Source: an uncultured Prevotellaceae bacterium (GTDB lineage Bacteria; Bacteroidota; Bacteroidia; Bacteroidales; Bacteroidaceae). Taken from it: a DNA stretch of 56,417 nt. Both the position numbers and the translations under genes were made by a program. The notes beneath the pieces were generated by a model. The model made no database searches and was not told the DNA's origin. It worked only from the letters and a program-made list of their open reading frames with translations. Within the stretch, counting starts at the first letter, position 1. Each line of letters opens with the position of its first letter. Shown one piece after another: positions 14,886 through 22,652 of this stretch. The stretch lies in NCBI GenBank assembly GCA_900313615.1, contig OMRP01000012.1, positions 1-56,417 on the forward strand, in the 5' to 3' direction.

Positions 14886-17082
14886 AATTCAACGCCTTCC
14901 TGAATGCTTTCAACACATCGCATTTCATGATGTATGGTGCGTTCTGATCGGGATGTTCTTTTACATAGAGGTCCAATTCCGTCAAAGCCTTGAAACGCCG
15001 TGATGTGGGCTGCGGTATCTGGATATAGGAACTGGTTGATTCATTCCATTCCTCTTTACACCAGTTGCCGACGGGAATGAAGCCCAAAGCGTAGAGAGAG
15101 TTAAGACGCAACGTGGGGTTCTTGCTCTTCTTGCTCTCCTCCAAGAGGCGTATGGCGCGCATACTGGGGTCGGGGCGATTTACATAGGCACTGTCATAGG
15201 CGCTCCAACCATAGCGGGTGAGGTGCCAGCAGTCGCCCATGTAGGATGACTGGAAATGGCGCACGGCCAGGTCGTAAGCCGCTTGCAGACGTTGTTCGCC
15301 TTTCGACTTGTTGTAGGTGTTCTCCAATTGTTGCATCTCCTCGCAGTAGCGTACTTTGGGGTTGCTGGTGAAGACCTCGGGACCTTCTGTGTAGTCTCCG
15401 TCGCATGACTGGCATTCGAACCAACGGGCCTTGGTCCAGTCACGGTGTTTCATCCACCAAGCGATGTTCTGATGACCGATAAAGTCCATCGACACCTGAC
15501 GCAGGTAGGGTAGGGCTTCGTTCCATCGTCCTTCGCCCAGGTATTTGGTGCCCATGAGGTCATTGAGGAAGTCATCACCGATGTCGCTGCGGCTGATGAC
15601 GAATCTTTCAAGGGAATTGGTGCCTCCTTGATGGCGCCATTGGTAGTATCGGTAGGTGTCGTCGGCGTTGAGCGAGTCGACGAAAGCGAAATGGTAGGTG
15701 CTGTAATAGGGGTTGCGGTCTTGTCCTCCCGTTTTTTCATACCGACGTGCCACAGGAACGAGCGATGAGGTGGGATGGTCAACCATCGTAAGCAGGGCAA
15801 TGGCCATCTCTTCGCGTCCTTGGCTCTTGTAATAAGGCACCAAACCCTGATGGACGGCACGGTCGAGGATGTCGAAATAGTGGTTGTATGTCATGCTGCC
15901 GAAATCGGTGCCCTCGGGACTGTTCGCCTCTTCACGTATCTTGGCGGCCAACCATTCCAGCTCGCCAACCAACCATTCGTCGTAGTTGGCGTCTTTATGC
16001 TTGCACGAGGCGCTGGCCACGATACGTATGGCGCGTGCGTTGTCTTTCATGCGTGCCTCGCCCTTCATGGCCATGGCCTGGGTGAGGGAGGCGAAAGCGT
16101 AGTCGCTATGGCCGGAGAGATGTTGAATGGCGCCGATGGCGGCTTGCCATAGACAGGGATTCTTGCTCTCGCCACGATTCACGATGCCTTGGGCAAAGCG
16201 GATGAAGGCATCCATCTCAGGTTGGAGAATGACGCGTGCATTGATTTCTTTCATCCATTCCTCGTAGGCATCGCAGTCCATCGTTTCCTGAACGTTGTTC
16301 ACGAAGTCCTGCACGAGGAAGTGGAGCAGCGGCGTGTCGTGGTTCTCGTTGTAATATTGTTGAATTCCGGCCAGGTTACGGTGCTTGCGCATAGCCCATT
16401 TCACACTCACCATGTCGCCTTGGGCGGCAAACGCCTCGCATGCTTCCACCGCGCGTCCGTCATGAAGCAACGCTCCGGCGTAGATGTTTTCCATCATGTC
16501 GCGGAACACGCTTGCGGACATGCTCTTTCCTGTTTTCTGCCAGAAGTCGATATTGTCCTTGTGGCGTTTCAACTGCATGTTGGCACGCATCAGCAGCAAA
16601 GCCCATTGCGCTTTGTGGGCTCCACGTAAGTGTGAAGACGCCTTTTGGCGCATGGTCTCCAACTGGGCATGGCGCTTGTTGAGTTGTTCCTTGGTGGGAT
16701 ACTCCCACGTCTCGCGCAGTTGTTCGCAGATGCCTAGGTATATGTCAAGTTGGTCGGCATACTCCAATAGGTCTTTATCGCCCCGTTGGGTGGCTACCTC
16801 GCGAATCTTGTCCTTGTTTTCGTAAAGCAGTTGGTAACTGCCTGTCGTCTCCCCGGGAGGAGTCACATATTCGTAGTGTGAGCCGGTGTAGGAGTCAACG
16901 GCACCGCCCGTGTAGTCCTTCCAGTATTGGTTTACACGGTCGCCGTAGATGTTCTCACTCATCAGCTCGCGACGGAATACGCTGAACAAGTAGTTGTTGT
17001 GCTCGTTGCCCCAGTAGCCGCAGGCCATGGTGGCAAGACTGTTGCCCAATAGGACAAGACTAATGATAATAGACTTTTTCAT
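14884..17082 (-). CDS. Large exported helical-repeat protein of unknown function
   Basis: A 732-residue protein with an N-terminal signal (KKSIIISLVLLGNSLATMAC). The Cys could be a lipobox or simply lie near a SpI cut. I do not recognise a named family. Most of the chain is amphipathic helix of TPR/Sel1-like character with many Trp, Tyr and Leu pairs, for example GDKDLLEYADQLDIYLG, ALLHDGRAVEACEAFAAQGD and NEALPYLRQVSMDF. Two CxxC-like points are scattered (WFECQSCDGD). It overlaps the end of the upstream lipoprotein gene by 23 bases, so the two are probably translated together and act in one process in the periplasm or at the outer membrane. The start at 17082 has a run of hydrophobic residues right after it, which supports it. 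Confidence 0.7.
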   Translation of the reverse strand: MKKSIIISLVLLGNSLATMACGYWGNEHNNYLFSVFRRELMSENIYGDRVNQYWKDYTGGAVDSYTGSHYEYVTPPGETTGSYQLLYENKDKIREVATQRGDKDLLEYADQLDIYLGICEQLRETWEYPTKEQLNKRHAQLETMRQKASSHLRGAHKAQWALLLMRANMQLKRHKDNIDFWQKTGKSMSASVFRDMMENIYAGALLHDGRAVEACEAFAAQGDMVSVKWAMRKHRNLAGIQQYYNENHDTPLLHFLVQDFVNNVQETMDCDAYEEWMKEINARVILQPEMDAFIRFAQGIVNRGESKNPCLWQAAIGAIQHLSGHSDYAFASLTQAMAMKGEARMKDNARAIRIVASASCKHKDANYDEWLVGELEWLAAKIREEANSPEGTDFGSMTYNHYFDILDRAVHQGLVPYYKSQGREEMAIALLTMVDHPTSSLVPVARRYEKTGGQDRNPYYSTYHFAFVDSLNADDTYRYYQWRHQGGTNSLERFVISRSDIGDDFLNDLMGTKYLGEGRWNEALPYLRQVSMDFIGHQNIAWWMKHRDWTKARWFECQSCDGDYTEGPEVFTSNPKVRYCEEMQQLENTYNKSKGEQRLQAAYDLAVRHFQSSYMGDCWHLTRYGWSAYDSAYVNRPDPSMRAIRLLEESKKSKNPTLRLNSLYALGFIPVGNWCKEEWNESTSSYIQIPQPTSRRFKALTELDLYVKEHPDQNAPYIMKCDVLKAFRKALN

Positions 17083-17968
17083 AGTGGTTGTGTATAATGC
17101 GTTGTATGTTATTCGGACTCAAATCGAAGAGTATCACCTCTTCATTGGCTTCAGGCAGATGTTCTTCCACCTGTTCTTTGGCTTTCAATACCGTTTCCAA
17201 TGGCGCCTCATGACGGACGATGGTATCGCCAGGGAGTACCGTCAGCGCGTCTTCGTCGTGCATGATACCTACATAGTGGTTCCCACGGTAGAGAATACTC
17301 CATTCGAAGGCAGGGTAGGCTGTTGCCAACGGCAAACTGTAACTGTCAAGATTTCGCAAGTAGGGTTTCACGTCGCGTAGGTCGAGGATGGGATTGCGGT
17401 CCATTTTGCGCACGTCGCCCGTGTTGTACATCATCAGCACGCCGCGGTCGACGGGAGGCGCTTCCATTCCTAGCTGGTGCAAGCGGATGGTGCAGGAGAC
17501 TTCCCAACCGTCGGCATGGGCGCGCTCACGCAACCGATGAAGCATCTCAAAATAGGTCTTTTGGGTGCGTTGGCTCCAGTCGCAGTCAATCTGCAGTTCC
17601 TTCACCCCCTCGATGTCGTGGGTGTCGTTCATCTGTCGCACCCGTTGATAGATGAGCGAGTCGAGGTGTTCGGGTGCCTTGGCCATGCTCTCATTGGTGA
17701 CGAACACGCAGGGTATCACCTCCACGCTGTCGGGCATGGTATTGTTAAACTGGATGGTGGCGTTGGGGTGGACATTGTCGTGTTCGTCAATCACCACGTC
17801 GAAGTAACGCACATACAGACGACTGATGTGTTGCTTCTGGATGAATGCCGTCATGGCACTGTCACCACTGAAGGTGGTGCTCCAGTAGTAAGCTGCATTC
17901 ACGTGCTTCGTCTCTTTTCCGCACGAAATCAGCAGCGCCATCAAGGCCAAAATAAGTAGCTTTTTCAT
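17060..17968 (-). CDS. Lipoprotein with a TIM-barrel-like domain, unknown function
   Basis: A 302-residue lipoprotein (KKLLILALMALLISC, Cys16). Sequence stretches suggest an alternating beta/alpha fold: AYYWSTTF, ISRLYVRYFDVV, EVIPCVFVTNESM, GVKELQIDCDWSQRTQKTYFEML, WEVSCTIRLHQLG, VDRGVLMMYNTGD and YSLPLATAYPAFEWSILYRG. The D-x-D-W plus Y-F-x-L-L pattern resembles the glycosidase-like DUF3142 type, but I cannot confirm this without a profile search. The gene overlaps the start of the 732-residue gene by 23 bases and is preceded by a heptamer array that fills the whole gap to the nuclease gene. The three genes may be one transcript. Confidence 0.7.
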   Translation of the reverse strand: MKKLLILALMALLISCGKETKHVNAAYYWSTTFSGDSAMTAFIQKQHISRLYVRYFDVVIDEHDNVHPNATIQFNNTMPDSVEVIPCVFVTNESMAKAPEHLDSLIYQRVRQMNDTHDIEGVKELQIDCDWSQRTQKTYFEMLHRLRERAHADGWEVSCTIRLHQLGMEAPPVDRGVLMMYNTGDVRKMDRNPILDLRDVKPYLRNLDSYSLPLATAYPAFEWSILYRGNHYVGIMHDEDALTVLPGDTIVRHEAPLETVLKAKEQVEEHLPEANEEVILFDLSPNNIQRIIHNHYEKVYYH

Positions 17969-18019
17969 TCGTCACTCATCACTCGTCACTCGTCACTCAT
18001 CACTCGTCACTCACCACTA
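17969..18019. repeat. Heptamer array (CACTCGT) filling a whole intergenic gap
   Basis: About seven units of CACTCGT/CACTCAT with strict 7-base period run from the start codon of one minus-strand gene (17966-17968) to the stop codon of the next (18017-18019). The TAG stop of the nuclease gene is inside the last unit. There is nothing else in the gap. Confidence 0.9.
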
Positions 18020-18919
18020 CTTAAACCCCCATACGGCAGGTGACATGTTGTCTTCCACTTGGCGTTCCACGTCGTCGGGCAGGTTGCAGAAGAAATCGAT
18101 GCCGGTAAGTTCTTCCAACTGGTCGATGCTGATCATGTATTCTTTCAGGTTGTCACCGCTATGGTCGACACCATCGGTGAGGTGCTCCACCCAGAATGCC
18201 ATGGCCTTGTAGCCTTGTTTGTTCTTGCAGAGCACGGCCATGAAGAAATATTTGGGAATCAAGGCTCCTTTATTGGTGTAGCCGAGAATCTGGTCGGGAC
18301 GGTCGATGGTGCCACCTTTGCACACATAAAGCGTGTCGCGGAAAGACGGTCGGTTCCATGTCTTCCATATTTGTTGTTCCATCTTTGCCCACAGACCGGC
18401 GTTGAAAGCTTTCTTCATGGGCTGCATGTTCGTCAGGTAGAACGTCTGGATATTTGCTTCTTTGGAACATAACCGTTCTGCCGAGGCAACGATATGGCCA
18501 TGGTCGTAACCCGAACTGTAATAAGGATCGTTGTCGGGTGTCCATCCGTAGGCTGAGGGCAGGTTGGGGTCGGCGGGGTATTGGGGATTGCCATAATAAC
18601 GTGACGTATTTGTCACACTATTACTCTCGTACATCTCATAACATGACCAGCGTTGCGATTTCTTCGCTACGTCCCACTCCAGAGAATAGTTCACGCCATA
18701 GTCGCTGGTGCTGTGTATGATGACCAGGTTGTTGTCGCCACCTTTCAATCGTGGGAACTCCAACCTTGCGTATTCCTTCCGCGTCGTGGGGTTCTTGTTG
18801 TCGTTGCGCACAGTACTCTGCTCACGTCCTTCGTTGGCACGTTCATCGTCATCACTGCCGCAAGCAGCAATGAATAGCATCATAAAGGCTGATGCCATAA
18901 AAAGAGTGACTTTTCTCAT
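18017..18919 (-). CDS. DNA/RNA non-specific endonuclease, lipoprotein
   Basis: A 300-residue lipoprotein with signal RKVTLFMASAFMMLFIAAC (Cys20) followed by an acidic GSDDDERANEG linker. The NUC1/Serratia-type nuclease domain has YDHGHIVAS (the DRGH motif with His as base), then FYLTNMQPMKKAFNAGLW, which supplies the metal-binding Asn, and WEVRNW-like IWKTW. It would degrade extracellular or periplasmic DNA and RNA while tethered to the membrane. It lies about 1 kb downstream of the OB-fold lipoprotein/TonB receptor cluster on the same strand, with rpmE between. The upstream region has a decayed heptamer arm (18978-19016) and no clear promoter. Confidence 0.88.
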   Translation of the reverse strand: MRKVTLFMASAFMMLFIAACGSDDDERANEGREQSTVRNDNKNPTTRKEYARLEFPRLKGGDNNLVIIHSTSDYGVNYSLEWDVAKKSQRWSCYEMYESNSVTNTSRYYGNPQYPADPNLPSAYGWTPDNDPYYSSGYDHGHIVASAERLCSKEANIQTFYLTNMQPMKKAFNAGLWAKMEQQIWKTWNRPSFRDTLYVCKGGTIDRPDQILGYTNKGALIPKYFFMAVLCKNKQGYKAMAFWVEHLTDGVDHSGDNLKEYMISIDQLEELTGIDFFCNLPDDVERQVEDNMSPAVWGFK

Positions 18920-18977
18920 GGTTGGCTATTGTTTTTAGTTGTTTCCAGGTTATTTAGGCACCAGATTGTCCTAGGAC

Positions 18978-19016
18978 TATTCTCTTGCCCCTTGCTCCTA
19001 ACTCCGCCCCTTAAAA
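18978..19016. repeat. Single arm of the CTTGCYC heptamer family
   Basis: GACTATTCTCTTGCCCCTTG and following CTCCTAACTCC match the arm at 48994-49025 base for base over 24 bases from GACTATTC. No inverted partner is adjacent. Confidence 0.65.
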
Positions 19017-19022
19017 CCAAAC

Positions 19023-19067
19023 AAAGGTGCTCCAAGCGCATATGCAACTACGCTGTGGATCACCTTT
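19023..19067 (-). terminator. Hairpin downstream of rpmE
   Basis: AAAGGTG-C-TCCA-AGCG on the left pairs with CGCT-G-TGGA-T-CACCTTT on the right, a long stem with small interruptions, 25 bases after the rpmE stop. The minus strand continues GTTTGGTTTT. Confidence 0.65.
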
Positions 19068-19091
19068 TGTATGTGTAGATGATAGTGGTAT

Positions 19092-19343
19092 TTACTTCTT
19101 AATCTTACCGTAGCGGTTCATGAAGCGATCCACGCGACCGGCGGTGTCGACCAACTTGCTCTTACCAGTGTAGAACGGGTGCGAGGTGTTGGAGATTTCA
19201 ATTTTCACTACGGGGTAAGTTTCGCCTTCAAACTCTACTGTCTCATTACTCTTGCATGTAGACTTTGTAAGGAACATATCGCCGTTGGACATGTCCTTGA
19301 ACACGACGGGGCGATAGTTGTCGGGATGAATACCTTTTTTCAT
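19092..19343 (-). CDS. rpmE2: Ribosomal protein bL31, type B
   Basis: An 83-residue protein beginning [22 protein letters not shown], with [24 protein letters not shown] near the C-terminus, the standard L31 signature. It lacks the CxxC zinc residues of type A, so it is the zinc-independent form, part of the 50S subunit. A near-consensus promoter lies at 19393-19423 and a hairpin at 19023-19067, so it is a single-gene unit placed between the nuclease gene and the OB-fold lipoprotein cluster. Confidence 0.97.
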   Translation of the reverse strand: MKKGIHPDNYRPVVFKDMSNGDMFLTKSTCKSNETVEFEGETYPVVKIEISNTSHPFYTGKSKLVDTAGRVDRFMNRYGKIKK

Positions 19344-19392
19344 TTTAATGTTTCTGTTATTGTTATAATTATGAATAATCCAATATGGGGTG

Positions 19393-19423
19393 CAAAATTA
19401 CAAAGTTTTTCTCAACCTGCAAA
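19393..19423 (-). promoter_or_regulatory. Promoter of rpmE2
   Basis: Minus-strand TAATTTTG (CAAAATTA at 19393-19400), 19-base spacer, TTTG (CAAA at 19420-19423). Confidence 0.8.
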
Positions 19424-19469
19424 ATTTTTTTGGAAAAAAGTGGTGAGAGGGAAAGAGTATGACTTGCAA

Positions 19470-19766
19470 TCATTTCTCTAACCGATAACCATCCTCTAAT
19501 ACTCCCGCCTGTGCTACAGGTTGTTTGCTAACTGTTGACATGGTGTCTTCAGACACTTTCAGTGTACCGCCCGTGAAGGAAAATTGGAACCCTCCACTCA
19601 ACGATGCCGATTGTGTAGCATACCCTATTTCGCCTGCCTGTCCTTTCTCTATACTGCTGGTGCCCTCGAAAGTTTCCACAATGTCATTTGCTGATGCGCG
19701 AAAGGGCATCAGCATCAGCATCATCAAAAAAGGATGAAATAGTTGTTTTAGTAGTCTGCTTGTCAT
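19470..19766 (-). CDS. Small exported hypothetical protein
   Basis: A 98-residue frame. It has a hydrophobic N-terminus (LFHPFLMMLMLMPFRASA) that looks like a Sec signal with cleavage after ASA. The remaining 70 residues (DIVETFEGTSSIEKGQAGE, then SLSGGFQFSFTGGTLKVSED) have beta-strand character. I recognise no family. It could be the leftover N-terminus of a larger secreted protein. No promoter is obvious. It is on the same strand as the lipoprotein cluster that ends 163 bases upstream, with an inverted heptamer element between them. Confidence 0.4.
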   Translation of the reverse strand: MTSRLLKQLFHPFLMMLMLMPFRASANDIVETFEGTSSIEKGQAGEIGYATQSASLSGGFQFSFTGGTLKVSEDTMSTVSKQPVAQAGVLEDGYRLEK

Positions 19767-19872
19767 TTTGCCGTGGTTTCACCCAAGTGACTGAGAAATG
19801 ACGAAATAGATGACAAAAAGAAAGTTTGTCAGCGCGTAATAGTCTAATGGTCGGTTTGGCTTTAGAAAAAGC

Positions 19873-19920
19873 GAGGAGCAAGAGTATACCTCACAGGCAT
19901 ATCTCTTGCTCCTTGCTCCT
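19873..19920. repeat. Nearly empty inverted-arm heptamer element next to a stop codon
   Basis: AGGAGCAAGAG (19874-19884) and CTCTTGCTCCT (19903-19913) are perfect inverted copies with 18 bases between them, and the right arm continues TGCTCCT. Inner bases TATACCTCACAGGCATAT match the reverse complement of the core at 14842-14861. The element ends 8 bases before the stop codon (19929-19931) of the OB-fold lipoprotein. Confidence 0.8.
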
Positions 19921-19928
19921 AGCCCTCT

Positions 19929-21725
19929 TTAATCCGGTCTGGTACCGACGGTGGCTGTCACGTTGCCGCTCGCGTCAATCACTTCAGCATAGGTCGGTGC
20001 CAGGATGCCCGTTGCATTGAGGTAGGAACCGATTTGTCCGTAGATGATGACTTTGAATCCCAGAATGTCGGGGTTGTTGGCCAGACTGAGGGTGCTTCTG
20101 AACGAACGAGGCAGTTGTACCGGCATGGAGAAGTCGACACCAGTGTAGTTTCCGCCCATATCGATGATGATATTGGTGTTGACACCCGTCTGCCCGACAC
20201 TGGCAAAGTAGGTATAACCAGTGGCAAAGTCGTCACCCTCGACGAAACCAGTCACCTCACCTGTTACCCAGGCGGCGTCGGCGGTCTTCAGTGCTTTGGC
20301 TTCGAGGATGCTCAGCGGTTCTTCGTGCGAACCATAGTTCGGGCCTTGGTGCGTGGTACTTACGATATAGCCGCCCTGAGTCATCTCGGGAGTGTTACCC
20401 TTGTAGTTCACCAACGGACCATAGACAAGCACCTCATCGCCCACGGCAATCTCGTTCTCTGCGGTGTAGTCCTTATTGTCAAAGTTCTTGGCGCGGTAAA
20501 TCAACAGTTTGTCGGTGCCGGCGGCATCATCGCTGATGTAATAGGTGGCATTGCCGTTCTGAACACTCACCTCAGTGATGCTAGTTACGATACCTTTCAC
20601 GTATTTGTTGTCGGAAGTGGCGGAACCTAACGTCTTAATGTAAGTCAGCGCGCCTGCCACATTGAAAGGCGTATCTACGCTGCCGTCACCATCAGGAGTG
20701 CCGTTGACAGCAGTTGGGTCTGTCTTGTCTTTGACCGTTCCGTTGAGCGAATAAATCCAGTTGCCTTGGGTTACCTCGGGTGTATCGCCATGGAACTTCA
20801 CCAACTGACCGCAGATGATGATGTCGTCGCCCACGTTGAAACGGCTATTGGCTGTGAACTTGTCACCGCCCAAGTAGCTGCCGCGGTAAACGTAGAGTTG
20901 GCCGTTCTCTGTGCCGTCGTCACTCATGTAGTAGGTGGCATTGCCGAAATTAGTATCCACCTCGTCAATCTTCACTACTTTACCTTTGACGAACACCTCC
21001 TCGGAGGTTGCAGAACCTAACGAGGCGATAATCTTATTGGCATCGGCCACGGTGTAAGGATTCTCTTTGGTACCGGCACCAGTAAGGTCGGTGGGCAAAT
21101 CGGGTGTTACAGGTCCTACATTAGGAGCCTTGCCTCTCATCACCTTTAGGTTCTTCACTTCCCAAGTGCGAGAGCTTTTGTCTGTGCCACTATAATACAG
21201 GGCGATGCGCACGGCATTCTTGCCGAGGAATTTTTCGGGGATGTCCTGGGCGAAAGCACTGAACGTTTCCCAATCGGTGCCTTCGGTAAGTTCGCCGGTT
21301 ATGTCATCCCAATTGGTGGTAGTGGGGTCGCCAGTGTATTGGTCGGTGATGAGCACCTTGTCCTCGCCGGCATTGTTCTTGTAGCGGAAGATGTACAGGA
21401 AGGTGAGGTATGCCTCGTTCTCTTCCGACAGGTCGATTTCTGGCGATATCAGGAAACTCTCCGACTCGGTATTGGTCTTGTCTTTGCTGTTGTAACCAGT
21501 ACCTGTAGCGGTGCTGTAGTTGATGACCCAGGCGATGCCTTTGGGGGTAACCACCTCGAACTTGCCGAAATTGTTGGCGAAGGCCTCGCTGAGAATCTCG
21601 TTTTCGTCGATATTTTGTCCGTGGTGGGCGTTGGGGTCGTCGTACGGCGCGGGCACGTCTTCACAGCTGCTCAGGGCGAAAGCCATCGTGGCGATGGTGA
21701 GCATGGAATAAAATAGCTTTTTCAT
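19929..21725 (-). CDS. Surface lipoprotein with choice-of-anchor J-like and repeated OB-fold-like domains
   Basis: A 598-residue lipoprotein (KKLFYSMLTIATMAFALSSC, Cys21). Residues about 40-190 look like a jelly-roll choice-of-anchor J domain (ESFLISPEIDLSEENEAYLTF, then ALYYSGTDKSSRTWEVKNLKV). Two similar modules follow. Each starts PYTVADANKIIASLGSATSEEVFVKG or PFNVAGALTYIKTLGSATSDNKYVKG and contains NATYYMSDD/NATYYISDD and a later GDDIIICGQLVKFHGDTPEVTQG-like strand. This is the OB-fold pattern often seen near secreted nucleases. A C-terminal DUF6359-like part (SILEAKALKTADAAWVTGEVTG) closes the protein. It is the last gene of the TonB receptor operon and is proposed to bind nucleic acid or its products at the cell surface. 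Binding is inferred. Confidence 0.75.
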   Translation of the reverse strand: MKKLFYSMLTIATMAFALSSCEDVPAPYDDPNAHHGQNIDENEILSEAFANNFGKFEVVTPKGIAWVINYSTATGTGYNSKDKTNTESESFLISPEIDLSEENEAYLTFLYIFRYKNNAGEDKVLITDQYTGDPTTTNWDDITGELTEGTDWETFSAFAQDIPEKFLGKNAVRIALYYSGTDKSSRTWEVKNLKVMRGKAPNVGPVTPDLPTDLTGAGTKENPYTVADANKIIASLGSATSEEVFVKGKVVKIDEVDTNFGNATYYMSDDGTENGQLYVYRGSYLGGDKFTANSRFNVGDDIIICGQLVKFHGDTPEVTQGNWIYSLNGTVKDKTDPTAVNGTPDGDGSVDTPFNVAGALTYIKTLGSATSDNKYVKGIVTSITEVSVQNGNATYYISDDAAGTDKLLIYRAKNFDNKDYTAENEIAVGDEVLVYGPLVNYKGNTPEMTQGGYIVSTTHQGPNYGSHEEPLSILEAKALKTADAAWVTGEVTGFVEGDDFATGYTYFASVGQTGVNTNIIIDMGGNYTGVDFSMPVQLPRSFRSTLSLANNPDILGFKVIIYGQIGSYLNATGILAPTYAEVIDASGNVTATVGTRPD

Positions 21726-21770
21726 ATCGTATTGTTTTTTATTTTTTTACGGTTGGATGATTCAAGGTGA

Positions 21771-22640
21771 TTAGTTGGAAGAGGCCGGCTTGATGTCGTC
21801 GACAGTACGCAGCAGAATCTGCCACGTGTTGTTGTAGCGGGTGAAGATACCCGTGATATCCACTGGACCCGTAGGCATGGGGTCGTTGGCGAAGTCGGCA
21901 TACGAGCTGGTACGCAGCACAATGACCGAAGTGTTGTAGCCTTCAATTGCGCGGTTGGCGCAATTGGAAACCAATGTTACGCTGCCATCGTCGGGGGCGA
22001 AGGCGGCAGTGCCGTCAGCATCCGTCAACACCACATTCTTCAGAACCATTAAACGGCCGCAGTTCTCTGCCAAATATTGCGCATCGGCTGTACTTTTCTT
22101 AATCTTTGTCTTGTCAAACTCGATGGGTGTGACAGTATGGCCTCCCATGCCGATGAGTTTGAAGTGTTGGTTCCATAACATACGGCTCATGCGACTCACG
22201 TAGGTGCGTCCGCTGGCGTTGGTGTAAGGGGTGCCAATTTCGCCTTGCTGGCCGTAGGCTCCGATATATAGGTCTTTCAGACTGACTAAAATCTCCTGTC
22301 CTACGGGCAGGTAGCCATAAAGACCACCTTGTGCGATGCAGATGATGAAGGCGGCGGTGCCGTCGTCGATACTCACCTCATTATATATATTTCCCTGGAT
22401 ATCATTGCCAGTGACAACGCCTTTAATCTGAAGGTCCTCGGTAATCTGTTCCATCATGTTGCCGCTGATGGTGTTACTGAAACGTGCTTTCAGGTCGGCG
22501 ATGCTGATGACGTTGGTCTCCGTAATATCGTTGTTGCCGTAGGGCGGCTCATTCAAATTGGGCTCGTCGTACCCTGAGTCCATACACGATGCGAAGAGCG
22601 TGCAGGAAAGTGCTATTGCTAATGTTTTCAGTGCGTTCAT
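21771..22640 (-). CDS. DUF5689-type OB-fold lipoprotein
   Basis: A 289-residue lipoprotein (NALKTLAIALSCTLFASC, Cys19). The region from about 42 onward (ISIADLKARF, then EQITEDLQIKGVVTGNDIQGNIYNEVSIDDGTAAFIICI) has the DUF5689 signature, an OB-fold-like domain of Bacteroidetes surface proteins. QEILVSLKDLYIGAYGQQGEIG continues the pattern, and a second strand-rich half begins CGRLMVLKNVVLTDADGTAAF. It lies 12 bases after the TonB receptor stop and 45 before the next lipoprotein, so it belongs to one operon and is probably a partner lipoprotein of the receptor, in the way SusD-like proteins pair with SusC. Confidence 0.82.
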   Translation of the reverse strand: MNALKTLAIALSCTLFASCMDSGYDEPNLNEPPYGNNDITETNVISIADLKARFSNTISGNMMEQITEDLQIKGVVTGNDIQGNIYNEVSIDDGTAAFIICIAQGGLYGYLPVGQEILVSLKDLYIGAYGQQGEIGTPYTNASGRTYVSRMSRMLWNQHFKLIGMGGHTVTPIEFDKTKIKKSTADAQYLAENCGRLMVLKNVVLTDADGTAAFAPDDGSVTLVSNCANRAIEGYNTSVIVLRTSSYADFANDPMPTGPVDITGIFTRYNNTWQILLRTVDDIKPASSN

Positions 22641-22652
22641 ATCGTGTGGGTT

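Noticed and set aside
17969-18019. CRISPR-like array
   Set aside because: Repeat units are 7 bases with no spacers, and no cas genes are present.
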